Positions 10,601-19,009 of a stretch of 30,344 bases of DNA are shown here, in pieces. The DNA is from Nemertoderma westbladi. Its lineage: Eukaryota > Xenacoelomorpha > Nemertodermatida > Nemertodermatidae. The notes beneath the pieces were generated by a model that was given only the letters and a program-made list of their open reading frames with translations, did not search any database and had not been told where the DNA came from. Position 1 is the stretch's first letter; each line of letters starts with the position of its first letter. Made by a program: the position numbers and the translations under genes. The DNA lies in NCBI GenBank assembly GCA_032718475.1, contig JAUCBJ010002555.1, positions 1-30,344 on the forward strand, read 5' to 3'.

Positions 10601-10779
10601 ACTGTTCAAATTATCCTATTACACATCCGCTGTATACAGTAGAACAGAAAGGGAAATATAGATATTTAAAGGATGAAGGGAAGTCTATCCCGTTTGACCA
10701 GGGTATTTTACTTAGACCAAAATGTTATAGCTTTCGTGGGGGGTCAGTTCCAAAACGTGTCGCTAAAGGCGTATGAAAA

Positions 10780-11040
10780 ATGGGTATAAAAAAGAAACTC
10801 TCCCACGAATCATATTTAAAAGTATATAACGACGTTAGCGAGCATTACGAATACAGTCAAAGGTTTCAATCTAATTTACATAAAATCTACACCGTTTCAC
10901 AAAGAAAAAAATCGCTAACACTGTGGGAAGATAAAAGATACTACACATCGACTAATGAAAGTTTTTACAGCCATTATAAAACACATTTGGATCGTAAAGC
11001 GCCTTCCCCTAAGCTTTATATACCGCCCATTATAGAATAG
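10780..11040 (+). pseudogene. polB: PolB C-terminal fragment
   Basis: These 86 codons form the last part of the polymerase. A TGA at 10774-10776, two codons before the ATG, separates them from the upstream block containing LRPKCYS and KGV. The segment has the family's HESY stretch, a YTVSQRKKSL strand, and a DKRYYTSTNES end close to the usual DDKR and C-terminal Ser-x-x-Tyr-x-His-Tyr pattern. The ATG at 10780 is internal and is unlikely to be a real start. The next gene begins only 9 bp after the TAG. Confidence 0.85.
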
Positions 11041-11049
11041 CGGATTGCG

Positions 11050-11610
11050 ATGTCTTTTAGTGTTGTCAACAGTAATATAAGTTTGAGGTTGGTTGATGGG
11101 TGCATATCATTCGATGTGCTGGCTAAACGAATTCGAAATGGAAAACTCATCTTAAAGCCTTTTCAATATACCGCCAAAATTTGCGGATGGACGTGTCTAT
11201 TTTTCCCGAGCGGTAAGGTCACTGTACTCAGTAAATCGCTTAAAATAAAAAAAATTATTAAGTATATATATAAGCATACTGATTATAAACTAACTTTTAT
11301 TTCAATCAATAGCCAAACTTATATTATTAACAATCTAGACATAGACTATAGGAAATTAATGAAAACGGTCGGGTTTCATTTTTTAGATAATTATTATAAT
11401 GTGGAGGTGAAATATGAGCCGGAGATATTTAATAATATTCTTGTGCAGTTTTATCGTCGGGGTAAAACTAGTTCTAATATCATAACATTTTGCGTTTTTT
11501 ACACACAAAATGTTGTGTGTATGGCAAGACCCGGGATATTTCGAGTATTTTTTCCAAAGTTTTTGAATTTTATTGGTAATTTAGATAGTCATTTAGGTAG
11601 AAATATTTAA
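11050..11610 (+). CDS. TATA-binding-protein (TBP)-like protein
   Basis: This intact 186-codon gene appears to encode two imperfect repeats of the TBP saddle fold. Repeat 1 (about residues 8-80) has a Gly-Cys-centred strand (LVDGCISFDVLAKRIRN) followed by CLFFPSGKVTVLSKS, which corresponds to TBP's phenylalanine/serine-glycine-lysine strand. Repeat 2 (about 95-180) has VEVKYEPEIFNNIL, matching the Tyr-Glu-Pro-Glu-x-Phe block of TBP, then ITFCVFYTQNVVCMAR, matching its next strand but with the SGK replaced. Length fits the conserved TBP core with almost no extra N-terminus. TBP nucleates transcription initiation at TATA boxes; some giant DNA viruses carry versions. The gene sits between PolB (9 bp gap) and the small basic protein. 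It is one of the few unbroken genes here. Similarity was judged by eye, so structural comparison would be decisive. Confidence 0.72.
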   Translation: MSFSVVNSNISLRLVDGCISFDVLAKRIRNGKLILKPFQYTAKICGWTCLFFPSGKVTVLSKSLKIKKIIKYIYKHTDYKLTFISINSQTYIINNLDIDYRKLMKTVGFHFLDNYYNVEVKYEPEIFNNILVQFYRRGKTSSNIITFCVFYTQNVVCMARPGIFRVFFPKFLNFIGNLDSHLGRNI

Positions 11611-12065
11611 TTTTTTCATTTCTGGTGCCAGTTTTAGGTTTGTCCGGCGGGATCTCGTTAGGTTTTTAAATAAACGTGGATATTACCATTATTCACATTA
11701 TATATAACGTGTTTTATCGGTAGTCTTAGGTTGTCAAGGGCATCAATTTCATTTCTGATGTCGGTTTACATTTACATAAATCTAGTCTATCTGTCTATTT
11801 GTCGGTCTTTCTGTCAGTCAGTATGTCAAACTTAATTCATTTTTCGCATTATATAATGGGTCAAACTTAATTCATTGTTCGCGTTATATAATGTATTTTA
11901 TTAATTATCGATGTTAGGTTTTAAAGAGTGCTGGTTTCTATAATTGCTCGGTTTTATCGCGTGAAAAACCCCACCTGCGCATGTACTCGATACTATTTAT
12001 AACGGTGGCGGTGTTTTATTACTTACTATTATTGTTCTCGTTTATATAAGTTATTAATATATGTA
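11611..12065 (+). promoter_or_regulatory. intergenic region with 35-bp tandem repeat and TATA-like boxes
   Basis: A unit beginning GTCAAACTTAATTCATT and ending CGCRTTATATAATG occurs at 11825-11858 and 11860-11893 with two substitutions. Just upstream (11780-11822) is a run of CTGTC/TCTGTC units. TTTATAA near 11996 and TTTATATAAG near 12040 precede the ATG at 12066. This is the only long gap between + strand Polinton genes after PolB, so a promoter for the virion-gene block is a reasonable inference. Confidence 0.45.
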
Positions 12066-12527
12066 ATGAAATCACTCAAAGCTTTAATTAAACAATTTGA
12101 CGGGGATTTAAAGTTCTTATCTAACGCCTCCCTTAACCGTAGAAAACCCTTCTTACGCGTCAGCGGAACCAATGAACCTATAAGTTTTCTAATTAATATT
12201 ATTCTAAATGTATTAAATGGTAACGTAAAAATTCCTGAGCAAACAATCGCGAGGTTAAAACGCCATAAAAAAACAATACGCGAGATCGCTAAAAAACCAA
12301 TAGCCAAGTATCCCATCAGAATTTACCATAAACGATTGGTGCAAAGGGGCGGATTTATAAATCTACTAATCTCTGGTTTAATGAGTGGGCTTAACGCTTA
12401 TCAGAAAATATCACCCATAATAATGGCTGTAAGAGGCAGAAAATTAGCCCAATCCCGCCGGGGGTATAGACCTAGTACCTCTGGTACATGCGTCAACCGT
12501 CAAGTTTCTAGGTTTCCCATCTACTGA
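12066..12527 (+). CDS. small basic Polinton protein, possible virion core/pX-like protein
   Basis: The 153 residues are intact and very basic. A Lys/Arg-rich N-terminal half contains two hydrophobic helices (residues about 40-53). Next comes a LVQRGGFINLLISGLMSGL segment at about residues 91-109, and then a basic Arg/Ser tail with no predicted fold. The combination of a positively charged body with a Gly-Gly-Phe-hydrophobic segment near the C-terminus occurs in a short conserved protein of Polintons, adintoviruses and relatives. It is often compared with adenovirus core protein pX/Mu. It lies 17 bp before the packaging ATPase, which fits a DNA-condensing or membrane-active virion protein. Function is inferred; the motif match is from memory. 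Confidence 0.55.
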   Translation: MKSLKALIKQFDGDLKFLSNASLNRRKPFLRVSGTNEPISFLINIILNVLNGNVKIPEQTIARLKRHKKTIREIAKKPIAKYPIRIYHKRLVQRGGFINLLISGLMSGLNAYQKISPIIMAVRGRKLAQSRRGYRPSTSGTCVNRQVSRFPIY

Positions 12528-12544
12528 GTGGCTACCTATCAACA

Positions 12545-13255
12545 ATGTCCCGAGAGCTGGCGATATCGCAGGAACCAATCACATCATACGACGCCTCTTT
12601 CAAGATGGGTTCGGCCATGATTATAGCGGGTCCAAGTTCTTCCGGAAAAACAGTGCTGGTATCAAAAATTGTAAAAAATAAAAATTTAGTTTTTGATATA
12701 ACCCCGAAGCGTGTATTATTATTTTATGGCGCCACCCCACCTGAATTCCCCGGTATAACACATCTATTCAAAGGTTTACCGCAAAAAATTAATTCTATTT
12801 TCCGCGAAAACGATCTAATTATTATAGACGACTTGTTAAGCGAAAGTAAGAGTGATGAGAGTTTGACAGAAAGTTTCACAAAAACCTGACATCATACTTC
12901 CTGTTTCATTATCTATATAACACAAAATTTTTTCAGTAAAGGGGCGGAAACACGGACTAGAAGTCTAAATGCCCAATATTGTATTTTCACAAAAAATCCC
13001 CGCGACGCAATTCAAATAAGTTATATAGCGCGGCAAGTGTACCCAAAAAATAGCAATTTTATTGTTCAAGCATATAGCGATGCCACACAAAAACCATTCA
13101 CACACCTTCTTTTAGACTTTCATCAAAAAACGGATGATAGTATAAGAGTTAGGGGTGATATTTTCAACCCATTAGGGCAAACTGTTTATCAACCCACGAA
13201 CACGAACTCTAACACACCTCACCAAGGCCCTGAGGCTCAGTCTATACCACAGTAG
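12545..13255 (+). pseudogene. FtsK/HerA-type genome-packaging ATPase, one in-frame TGA
   Basis: The ATPase drives viral DNA into the capsid. The frame of 236 codons is continuous from the ATG at 12545 to TAG at 13255, except for a TGA at 12887-12889. Residues 29-36 form the Walker A loop (GPSSSGKT), and LIIIDDLLSE at about 95-104 is Walker B. After the stop comes the sensor-type strand (IYITQNFF, about 124), followed by the family's RSLNAQY and a C-terminal Asn-Pro-Arg-Asp block. The last part has the AYSDAT segment typical of Polinton ATPases and a Pro/Thr/Asn-rich tail. The length agrees with other Polinton ATPases. Apart from the one nonsense codon the gene looks recently active. A copy of its 3' end is duplicated immediately downstream. 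Confidence 0.9.
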
Positions 13256-13340
13256 CGACGCCGCGCGAAAACCATTTTCACACCTTGTTTTATACTTTTA
13301 CCAAAATTAGGTTATTATCGGTCCATGAACGTGAACTCTA
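13254..13340 (+). repeat. duplicated remnant of the ATPase 3' end
   Basis: Bases 13254-13340 repeat, with about 50-60 bp missing inside, the ATPase segment at 13075-13211. Read in the right frame, the first 17 codons give SDAARKPFSHLVLYFYQ, clearly the counterpart of SDATQKPFTHLLLDFHQ in the intact gene, before a TAG. Three CpG pairs in this copy are TpG or CpA in the main copy. It is a partial tandem duplication or the leftover of recombination between two related elements. Confidence 0.8.
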
Positions 13341-13377
13341 GTATATAGTATTAATATATTAATAATGATATATAACG

Positions 13378-13865
13378 ATGAAAAATAACGAGATTAGCCT
13401 CGGAAATTTTAAGAAGTTGTATCTAGTTTCTACTTTATTAACGGATACTTATAATAATAATAAGAAAAGCAATAATATAATACAACCGCCAGATGGTGTG
13501 GCAATTTCATCCCCGAAAGCCAAACGATTGTTGAGTTATTTGATGCGATTCTCGCAAGACAGAGTACGGTGGAGTGATAATAATAAACTCTATATAGAAA
13601 ATAAACTTATACCCGGAGCGAATATTGATCATTTGATTGAATTGCTGACTACAAAAAAAATAAGAAAAACACCAAAATAATTCCAGGACAAACAACATTT
13701 TTGGGGTTATTAAAACGATTAAGGATACCAAAATGATTAATTGGTCGCGGTTGGTTGAAACGACAAGGGGTCCGTGTGACCCCCTCCAACGCAAAACGCG
13801 TTGACGCGTGGAAACAATACGTAGGAGTACAATATATCGACGTGTGGAAACAAAACGCGGGATAA
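13378..13865 (+). pseudogene. conserved small Polinton protein, frameshifted
   Basis: The first frame gives 100 codons ending at 13680, then the same protein continues in another frame from about 13679 to a TAA at 13863-13865, with a TGA at 13734-13736. A basic N-terminus (residues 1-35) precedes a conserved part. That part has a LLSYLMRF helix, a VRWSDNNKLYIENKLIPGAN beta-hairpin-like stretch, a NIDHLIELL helix, and in the second frame FLGLLKRLRIP followed by LIGRGW. This order, with a final leucine-isoleucine-glycine, matches a short protein of unknown function found beside the integrase or capsid genes in many Polintons. A 16-bp AT palindrome (13349-13364) and TATATAA lie just before the ATG. 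Role unknown. Confidence 0.65.
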
Positions 13866-13953
13866 CATTGAAATAGTAGTATGTTTTTTGAACGTTTCAT
13901 ATTAAGTATTAACTGTCATTGCAAGTGTTTTCTACCGCGACTTGACACAACCG

Positions 13954-15045
13954 ATGGGGAGAATCGTAGAAAATCGAACAAACAAACGACTGGGACGAAT
14001 ATATTACGATGTTTCAAATGCTGCCGGTTTCGCGAGCGTAACCAAACTAGCGAAAGCCGCTAAAGTTACGAGAAATCGCGCAAAGGAGTGGTTGAGCTCC
14101 CAACGAACGTATTCCCTACACGCGCTGGCTAGGCACCATTACCCGACATCAAAAATTTTCACGGGCGGCATTGGAGATCTATATCAGGCGGACCTATGCG
14201 ATATGCAACCCTTCAGGGTGGAGAATAATGGTTATGGTTACATAATTACTTGTATCGATTGCTTCAGTCGCAAGGCATGAGCACTAGGGTTAAAACGTAA
14301 AACCGGTGTCGAAATTAAACGCACCCTAACCACAATATTCGAAGAAAGAAAGCCTAAAAGACTGGCGGTTGATCAGGGTACTGAGTTTGTAAATAAATTA
14401 GTGAAAGAATTCTTACAGAATAATAATGTTAATTTTTATACATTAGTTGCCAATTTAAAGCTAGCATCTGTGAGAGGCTGAACCGCACACTTAAGTCGAA
14501 AATGCATAAAGTGTTCACAAGGCGGCAAAATAGGAAATGGATCGACATATTGCCAAAGCTGGTAATTTCATATAATAATTCAATACATAGAACCATCAGT
14601 ATGGCACCAAACTCAGTCAATAAAAATAATGAAACTGACTTATTTTTAAAACTATATGGCAGTGTGGGCCATCCCAATAAAAAGAAACGCCGCGAACAGT
14701 GTTGAGTTTATTTCAAAGTTGGCGATAAAGTGCGTCTGAGTTTAACCGTGATGCCATTTTCCAAAGGATATACACCTAACTATACCTGGGAAATTTTCGA
14801 AATTTCTAGAATACGGATGGATCGAGAGCCGTACCCTATGTACGAAGTTATGGATGTGAATAGGCAGTGTTATTAAAGGGACATTTTATTAATATGAAAT
14901 GAAAAAGGTGAAAGAACCGTTTGAGTTCTTACCAATTGAAAAAGTAATCAAGGAAAAAGTAATAAACAAAAAAACAGGGAAAAAACAATACCTAGTAAAA
15001 TTCGTTGGTTATGCGAAGCACCGGTGGGTTGATAGGATACAATAA
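13954..15045 (+). pseudogene. Polinton integrase (rve family) with C-terminal chromodomain
   Basis: The enzyme inserts the linear element into host DNA. From the ATG at 13954 the N-terminal zinc-free helix region leads into the rve core. The first catalytic Asp is in YQADLCDM (about 14190) and the second in VDQGTEF (about 14370), with the third acidic residue expected in ICERLNR (about 14470). After the core come a SH3-like KVGDKVRLS strand (about 14720) and a chromodomain (FLPIEKV...QYLVKFVGY...WV, about 14928-15036). Breaks seen are TGA at 14278-14280 (probably a former Trp codon), a frameshift at about 14450, TGA at 14703-14705, and two small shifts in 14860-14910. The chromodomain probably steers insertion to modified histones. 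The stop overlaps the next start as TAATG. Confidence 0.9.
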
Positions 15046-15930
15046 TGGATCGCTTACATTTGACATTGACTTCTGACACCAGTCTAGATAAATATCCTAA
15101 CAACACACCGAGCGATTTTACAATTGAATTGTCCAAACCTATCCCCATTACCACGGATTGGGTTGTGGGCCTAAAAGAAATACAATATGTATCAACTTAT
15201 AGGAATATTGAGCAAGGATCCGGAATTAAAATTGGTGAATACATGGAAGATGTGGATATACCATTCCACATTGCCCTGTATAATCTTATTGAAATCGATC
15301 TTAATCATGGGCTGTATGCTTCCGTTGAGTCAATTATATATTATATTATGGTATATTTGAAAAAAAATTCCGTAGCACATCATGGTTTCTCCGATGTTAA
15401 GTTTAATTATCACAAGCACACATCGAAAATACATTTGCATTCTATGAAAGGATGCTATTTCCAATTCTACGGGGATTTAATAAATATATTTGGCTTATCG
15501 TCTTTAAAAAATAACATACTTGGTCTTGGCGCGTTTTGGTCAATACATTACAACCCAGAAGACAACTTACTAAGTTTAGGCTCTAGAAATTCAGACAAAA
15601 ATGGAATTGAATTTCCTGAACCCTGCGATATAACGAGGGATAGACATACAATGTTTATATATACAGATATAATTGAATCTTCCCACATGGGGCATTCTAT
15701 GGTTCCTCTTTTGCGGATAATTCCGTTAAAATGGCAACCATACTCATTTATAAGTCAAGAGTTCGAAAACACTCATTACAAACAGTTAAAAAATCAAAAA
15801 TTTGTTAATAAAATTAGTATAACGCTTCGCGATCATAAAGGAAAGCATAGTGTTTCACGGCGGTAAAACAATTTTAGTTCTAGAACTAAAAAAACAGTCG
15901 CAATTACAAAACTGGTATAATGATGAATAG
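15045..15930 (+). pseudogene. Polinton structural-type protein, paralogue A (frameshift near C-terminus)
   Basis: An intact frame of 273 codons runs to 15866. About 15 codons before that, the conserved C-terminal strand (HGGKTILVLEL) continues in the next frame to TAG at 15928-15930, so there is a single late frameshift near 15852. The N-terminal motif is a beta strand ending in PNNTPSDFTIELSKPI followed by WVVGLKEIQY. The late LLRIIPL block is the second family signature. These are the hallmarks of a conserved Polinton protein family of beta-rich, capsid-associated type, probably minor capsid or penton-like. The start overlaps the integrase stop (TAATG), suggesting translation coupled to the upstream gene or simple compaction. 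Exact virion role not established here. Confidence 0.65.
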
Positions 15931-15935
15931 TTAAT

Positions 15936-16726
15936 ATGTTGTACTAACTTCAAACGCGAACCCAATAGAATTTCCACTTAATAATGCTAGCGATTTCCAA
16001 ACAAATTTACAAATTCCTTTACCTATCGCTAGAGGGCAATGGTTAGTAGGTTTGACTAGTATAACCTACATATCTAGTATTCGTCACGATAATAGTATCA
16101 TTTATATAAAGGCTATAAAAAATAAAAAAATGGATACAAGAGATGTCACTCTCCCAGAAGGGTCGTTCCTGACATTGGAAAGAATCATTGAGTTCTTCAA
16201 CAAAAGCATTATTAAAGCACAAATTAATATAGTTGATAATAGAGCGAGGTCAGGTGATATAACTATTCATTTCAAAGGGAAACAATGGGAAATATTCGTT
16301 AGCAAACGTTTGGGTGGTTACCTAGGATTAATAGAGCACGATATTGATAAATTAGGTTTCAAGTGCGTAAAAACCGACGTCGGAGATTATAATTTAATTA
16401 GAATTAATCCGCGGAATAATAAGTACCAGTGCCATAAACATCCCGACGCAGTCGAGATACTAGACCCTAACATAAATATTCACCTTAATTGTGTTGAATC
16501 TCAATTTGTGGACAATAACGAATATCGGCTGTTGCGCACCTTACCATTAGAAGGGGAATACGGCGAAGTCATTACTAGGGAAGTTAAACAGATATACTAT
16601 AAAAAACTTAAAGTAACATCTAATTTACGCTATATACGGGCTAAATTGGTTGGGGATTCGGGTGATCTGATGCGCTTTCATTATGGAAATTCAATATTGA
16701 CGCTTCATTTTATACGAATTGACTGA
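15936..16726 (+). pseudogene. Polinton structural-type protein, paralogue B (start lost)
   Basis: This protein has the same order of features as its upstream neighbour: N-terminal LTSNANPIEFPLNNASDFQT, then WLVGLTSITY, a beta-rich middle, and a late LLRTLPL followed by a C-terminal LTLHFIRID. It is therefore a diverged tandem duplicate of paralogue A. The coding frame can be followed back to 15938, and an ATG at 15936 lies one base out of frame, so a single-base indel removed the natural start. The first in-frame ATG is only at 16052, which would remove the conserved N-terminal strand. The stop is TGA at 16724-16726. Two neighbouring copies of this family suggest two related capsid components or a heteromeric position. 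Confidence 0.62.
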
Positions 16727-16800
16727 GATAGTCACAATTTAATCGATGCAAATTATTTATTATTTATTCTTATCTGATTATCTGAAGTAATAGCGACTAT

Positions 16801-17394
16801 ATGGATAAATTTCTAAGTCGCAGCCGCGGTCGTGATTATTACCCGACGCTGGAAAACCCAGGAATAATAGTAGATTTCCAATATTATACGCATCATCCGC
16901 AGATCGGCCAACACCCCGTTGCAACCATTTATTTTAAAGAGTTTGCGGCTTATAATACTACCATCAAATCATTAGAAAACGTATGGTTTATTAATGGACC
17001 GCCTGCAAAAATTTTAAGTTTAAGCGAATACGATTGTCTCACACAACTCGCCAATATTACGCATCACATTAATTTTGACTACGGATTTATGGACCAAAGC
17101 GCATTTAAAATGTACATACAGGAATGGTTACAAGAAAAAAAACGGTTGGGGTTTCAAATATTAATACGCGGAATACCGAAATTATTTATTTTAAAAAATG
17201 AATTTAATGTGAATGGAACACTTGTAGAAACGTACGGCATAAACGAAAAATATGTCGATTATGACACCAAATGTCTTTTCCATGATTATTCGGCAATAAC
17301 AAATTGTGCCTACCATTCTGATAAAGATTCTTGTTTTAATTACTGTTCTATGAAACTCACAGTTGGTTATGGGAAATGGTTGTCATCAAATTAA
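16801..17394 (+). CDS. unrecognised 197-residue Polinton protein with C-terminal Cys/His cluster
   Basis: The frame is intact from the ATG at 16801 to TAA at 17394. The N-terminus is basic and Arg/Ser-rich, followed by a Tyr-rich beta-like region (residues 14-55), a helical stretch with FMDQSAFKMYIQEWLQEKK (about 95-115) and a strand (QILIRGIPKLFIL). The C-terminal about 45 residues hold four Cys and two His in CLFHDY...NCAYHSDKDSCFNYC, a possible metal-binding knuckle, before a final Gly-Lys-Trp. Cys/His clusters before a terminal Trp occur in some Polinton proteins, but I cannot name the family. It is the last gene of the element before the long non-coding stretch. An AT-rich spacer of 74 bp separates it from paralogue B. 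Confidence 0.6.
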   Translation: MDKFLSRSRGRDYYPTLENPGIIVDFQYYTHHPQIGQHPVATIYFKEFAAYNTTIKSLENVWFINGPPAKILSLSEYDCLTQLANITHHINFDYGFMDQSAFKMYIQEWLQEKKRLGFQILIRGIPKLFILKNEFNVNGTLVETYGINEKYVDYDTKCLFHDYSAITNCAYHSDKDSCFNYCSMKLTVGYGKWLSSN

Positions 17395-18654
17395 TGTGTA
17401 TATATTTATTAATTATATTGTATTATTATGTGGTACATATATTATTTGTTGATTACACATATACGTATGTAGTAAAGAATTATTATTATACGTTATAATA
17501 AATACTCATAATGTAAAAGCTTTTGCGTAATTAGTCGGTTATTTTCCCGTAAAGTACTTTGTAGTTGGTTTACCAGGCATAAAAAGGCCGTGTCCTTGCT
17601 GTACTGGTGTTTTAGAGGACATAAAAGTCATTTCTTCTGTATATGTACTTTAAAGGACATAATCCGTAATTTCGTGACGCAATAGCTGGATACTCTTGAA
17701 AACAGTGTCGCTACCATGACGACGGCTAACAGCTGATATTGCCACATCGAACATTTCTTTGTTTCTTTGTTCTCTCTTGTTCGGTTGACCAATCAGAGCG
17801 CTTTTTGACTCTGTGTTGGAGATTGTATACAGAAACTCATGAATTCAGTGTTATGTTTTTGCCCAGAGCCTAAGAACACCGGCTTTTGGCACCTCCGTGT
17901 TTCAGTCTTTTAGCTTAACATTAGTAGGCTTAATTATAGAGTGTATATCTGTTATCAGTACACTACTCACTTAATAATCATTTATACTTTAACTTTACTG
18001 CTTTTACTAGTCGGTTATGCATTATATTTGTTGATGGAATATTATATCGGAATACTGATCAACATTCAGACACCCCAATCTTCTTGATATACTAAAGGTT
18101 AGAGAGACCGGTTACATATAAACGATTGCGACCTATGTTAAGTGGTTTGAAGTGAATCTAATGCTATTTCATAAGCTCGACATAAATTGTCTGTTGCTCT
18201 CTTTATACGTGACTAAATTTAGTAAAGGTCGGCAGATTAGTGTGCAGTATCGTGCAGCATTGTGTATGATTATAACTGATAACAAAGCATCTCCTAAAGA
18301 ATGCGCCATATACACAAATCTATAGCCATTTCGTTGTGTGTGGTTTAAGTCATAACTCTGTTTACATATTTAGAGCGCCACGCCCTAAAGGAACTGTTAA
18401 TATTTCCCGAAAGTGAATAATATTTGTCAGAGATTATATATTACGATCAGTCGAATAATACAGTAGGCTTACACCATCAATCAAGTTAAGCTTCCGAATT
18501 CAGTCTCCCGGGTATATCCAACGGGTGAATGATTGCGCACAGACTGGCTTCGGCTAATGTAGTGTATCAAATACTCTTCATAGGCTAAAGACTATCTATC
18601 ATCCAAAAGACATCCCAATTTGGTAGGTTAAACTGCCAAAGGTCTTAAAAGCGC

Positions 18655-18765
18655 AAACAATAACAGATATTATACTTCTGATTGCGGTGTAGGCAATAAA
18701 TACAGTTTAATATTGTTTTGGTAAAAACAATAACAGATATCGCTTCTAGATTGCGGTGTAAGCTA
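18655..18765 (+). repeat. short direct duplication, about 70-bp period
   Basis: AAACAATAACAGATAT followed about 10 bp later by ATTGCGGTGTA occurs twice, at about 18655-18692 and 18725-18762, with different bases in the centre. Its role is unknown. Confidence 0.7.
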
Positions 18766-18777
18766 TCTAGTCGAAAG

Positions 18778-18793
18778 TACCGGTCGACCGGTA
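18778..18793. repeat. perfect 16-bp palindrome
   Basis: The sequence TACCGGTCGACCGGTA is fully self-complementary. It could be a protein-binding site or a small hairpin in RNA. Another ACCGGTAC follows about 40 bp downstream. No function can be assigned from sequence alone. Confidence 0.8.
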
Positions 18794-19009
18794 ACCAGTA
18801 GGCCTGACTGCCTGATCATCCGGACCGGTACCTACAGCAGTACAGGTACAACAGTATTATTTCGATTGTGATATTGTGTTAGTAGGCTGCTTAAGAGATT
18901 AGGGACTGTACACCCCTTGTCTCTTCTGGAGCTTATTTATTTCTGTCAATTTTATTTACTAGTAGGTTGATATTGAGCAGAAGGCGTGTAACCCTGCTCG
19001 GATCGTACA

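Larger units (their letters stand above)
6161..11040 (+). pseudogene. polB: protein-primed DNA polymerase B (Polinton PolB), multiply broken
   Basis: The enzyme copies the linear element genome using a terminal protein as primer. Reading from ATG ATG at 6161 gives a Cys/His-rich block, a TAA at 6455-6457 in the same frame, and then the N-terminal PolB region, which ends in a frameshift near 6715. The next frame reaches the typical GSGW segment near 6890 and a TGA soon after. It continues through CFKWA (about 7060) and a C-x2-C...H...C finger (about 7450-7525). The Exo I motif (MDFE, about 7618-7629) follows. Foreign DNA interrupts the gene at about 7.79-8.7 kb. The exonuclease and polymerase core resumes at 8.7 kb and ends in a frameshift inside an A7 run near 10590. 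The C-terminal part has LRPK-x-YS, a TGA at 10774-10776, and a final 86 codons ending TAG at 11040. The order of conserved blocks matches Polinton PolB throughout, so identity is secure although no single complete frame survives. Confidence 0.92.
3350..17394 (+). mobile_element. decayed Polinton/Maverick element (gene-bearing span)
   Basis: Protein-primed PolB, an FtsK/HerA-type packaging ATPase, a retroviral-type chromodomain integrase and the paired Polinton structural-type proteins together define a Polinton/Maverick. The coordinates give only the span of genes I can assign. The terminal inverted repeats and target duplication were not found by eye, and the true ends may lie outside, to the left within 1-3.3 kb or to the right beyond 17.4 kb. 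The genes carry at least seven in-frame stops, about eight frameshifts and one insertion, so this is an old non-autonomous copy. Gene packing is virus-like, for example TAATG stop-start overlap between integrase and the next gene, and 9-17 bp gaps elsewhere. No double-jelly-roll major capsid protein or adenain-like protease is visible. Confidence 0.9.

Noticed and set aside
13942-13953. TTG start of the integrase frame
   Set aside because: A eukaryotic TTG start is unlikely; the ATG at 13954 in the same frame is the better choice.
3656-14705. TGA recoding (for example as Trp) to rescue the Polinton genes
   Set aside because: Intact or probable genes such as the small basic protein at 12066-12527 and paralogue B end in TGA, one interrupting stop is TAA, and several frameshifts exist, so ordinary decay explains the stops better.
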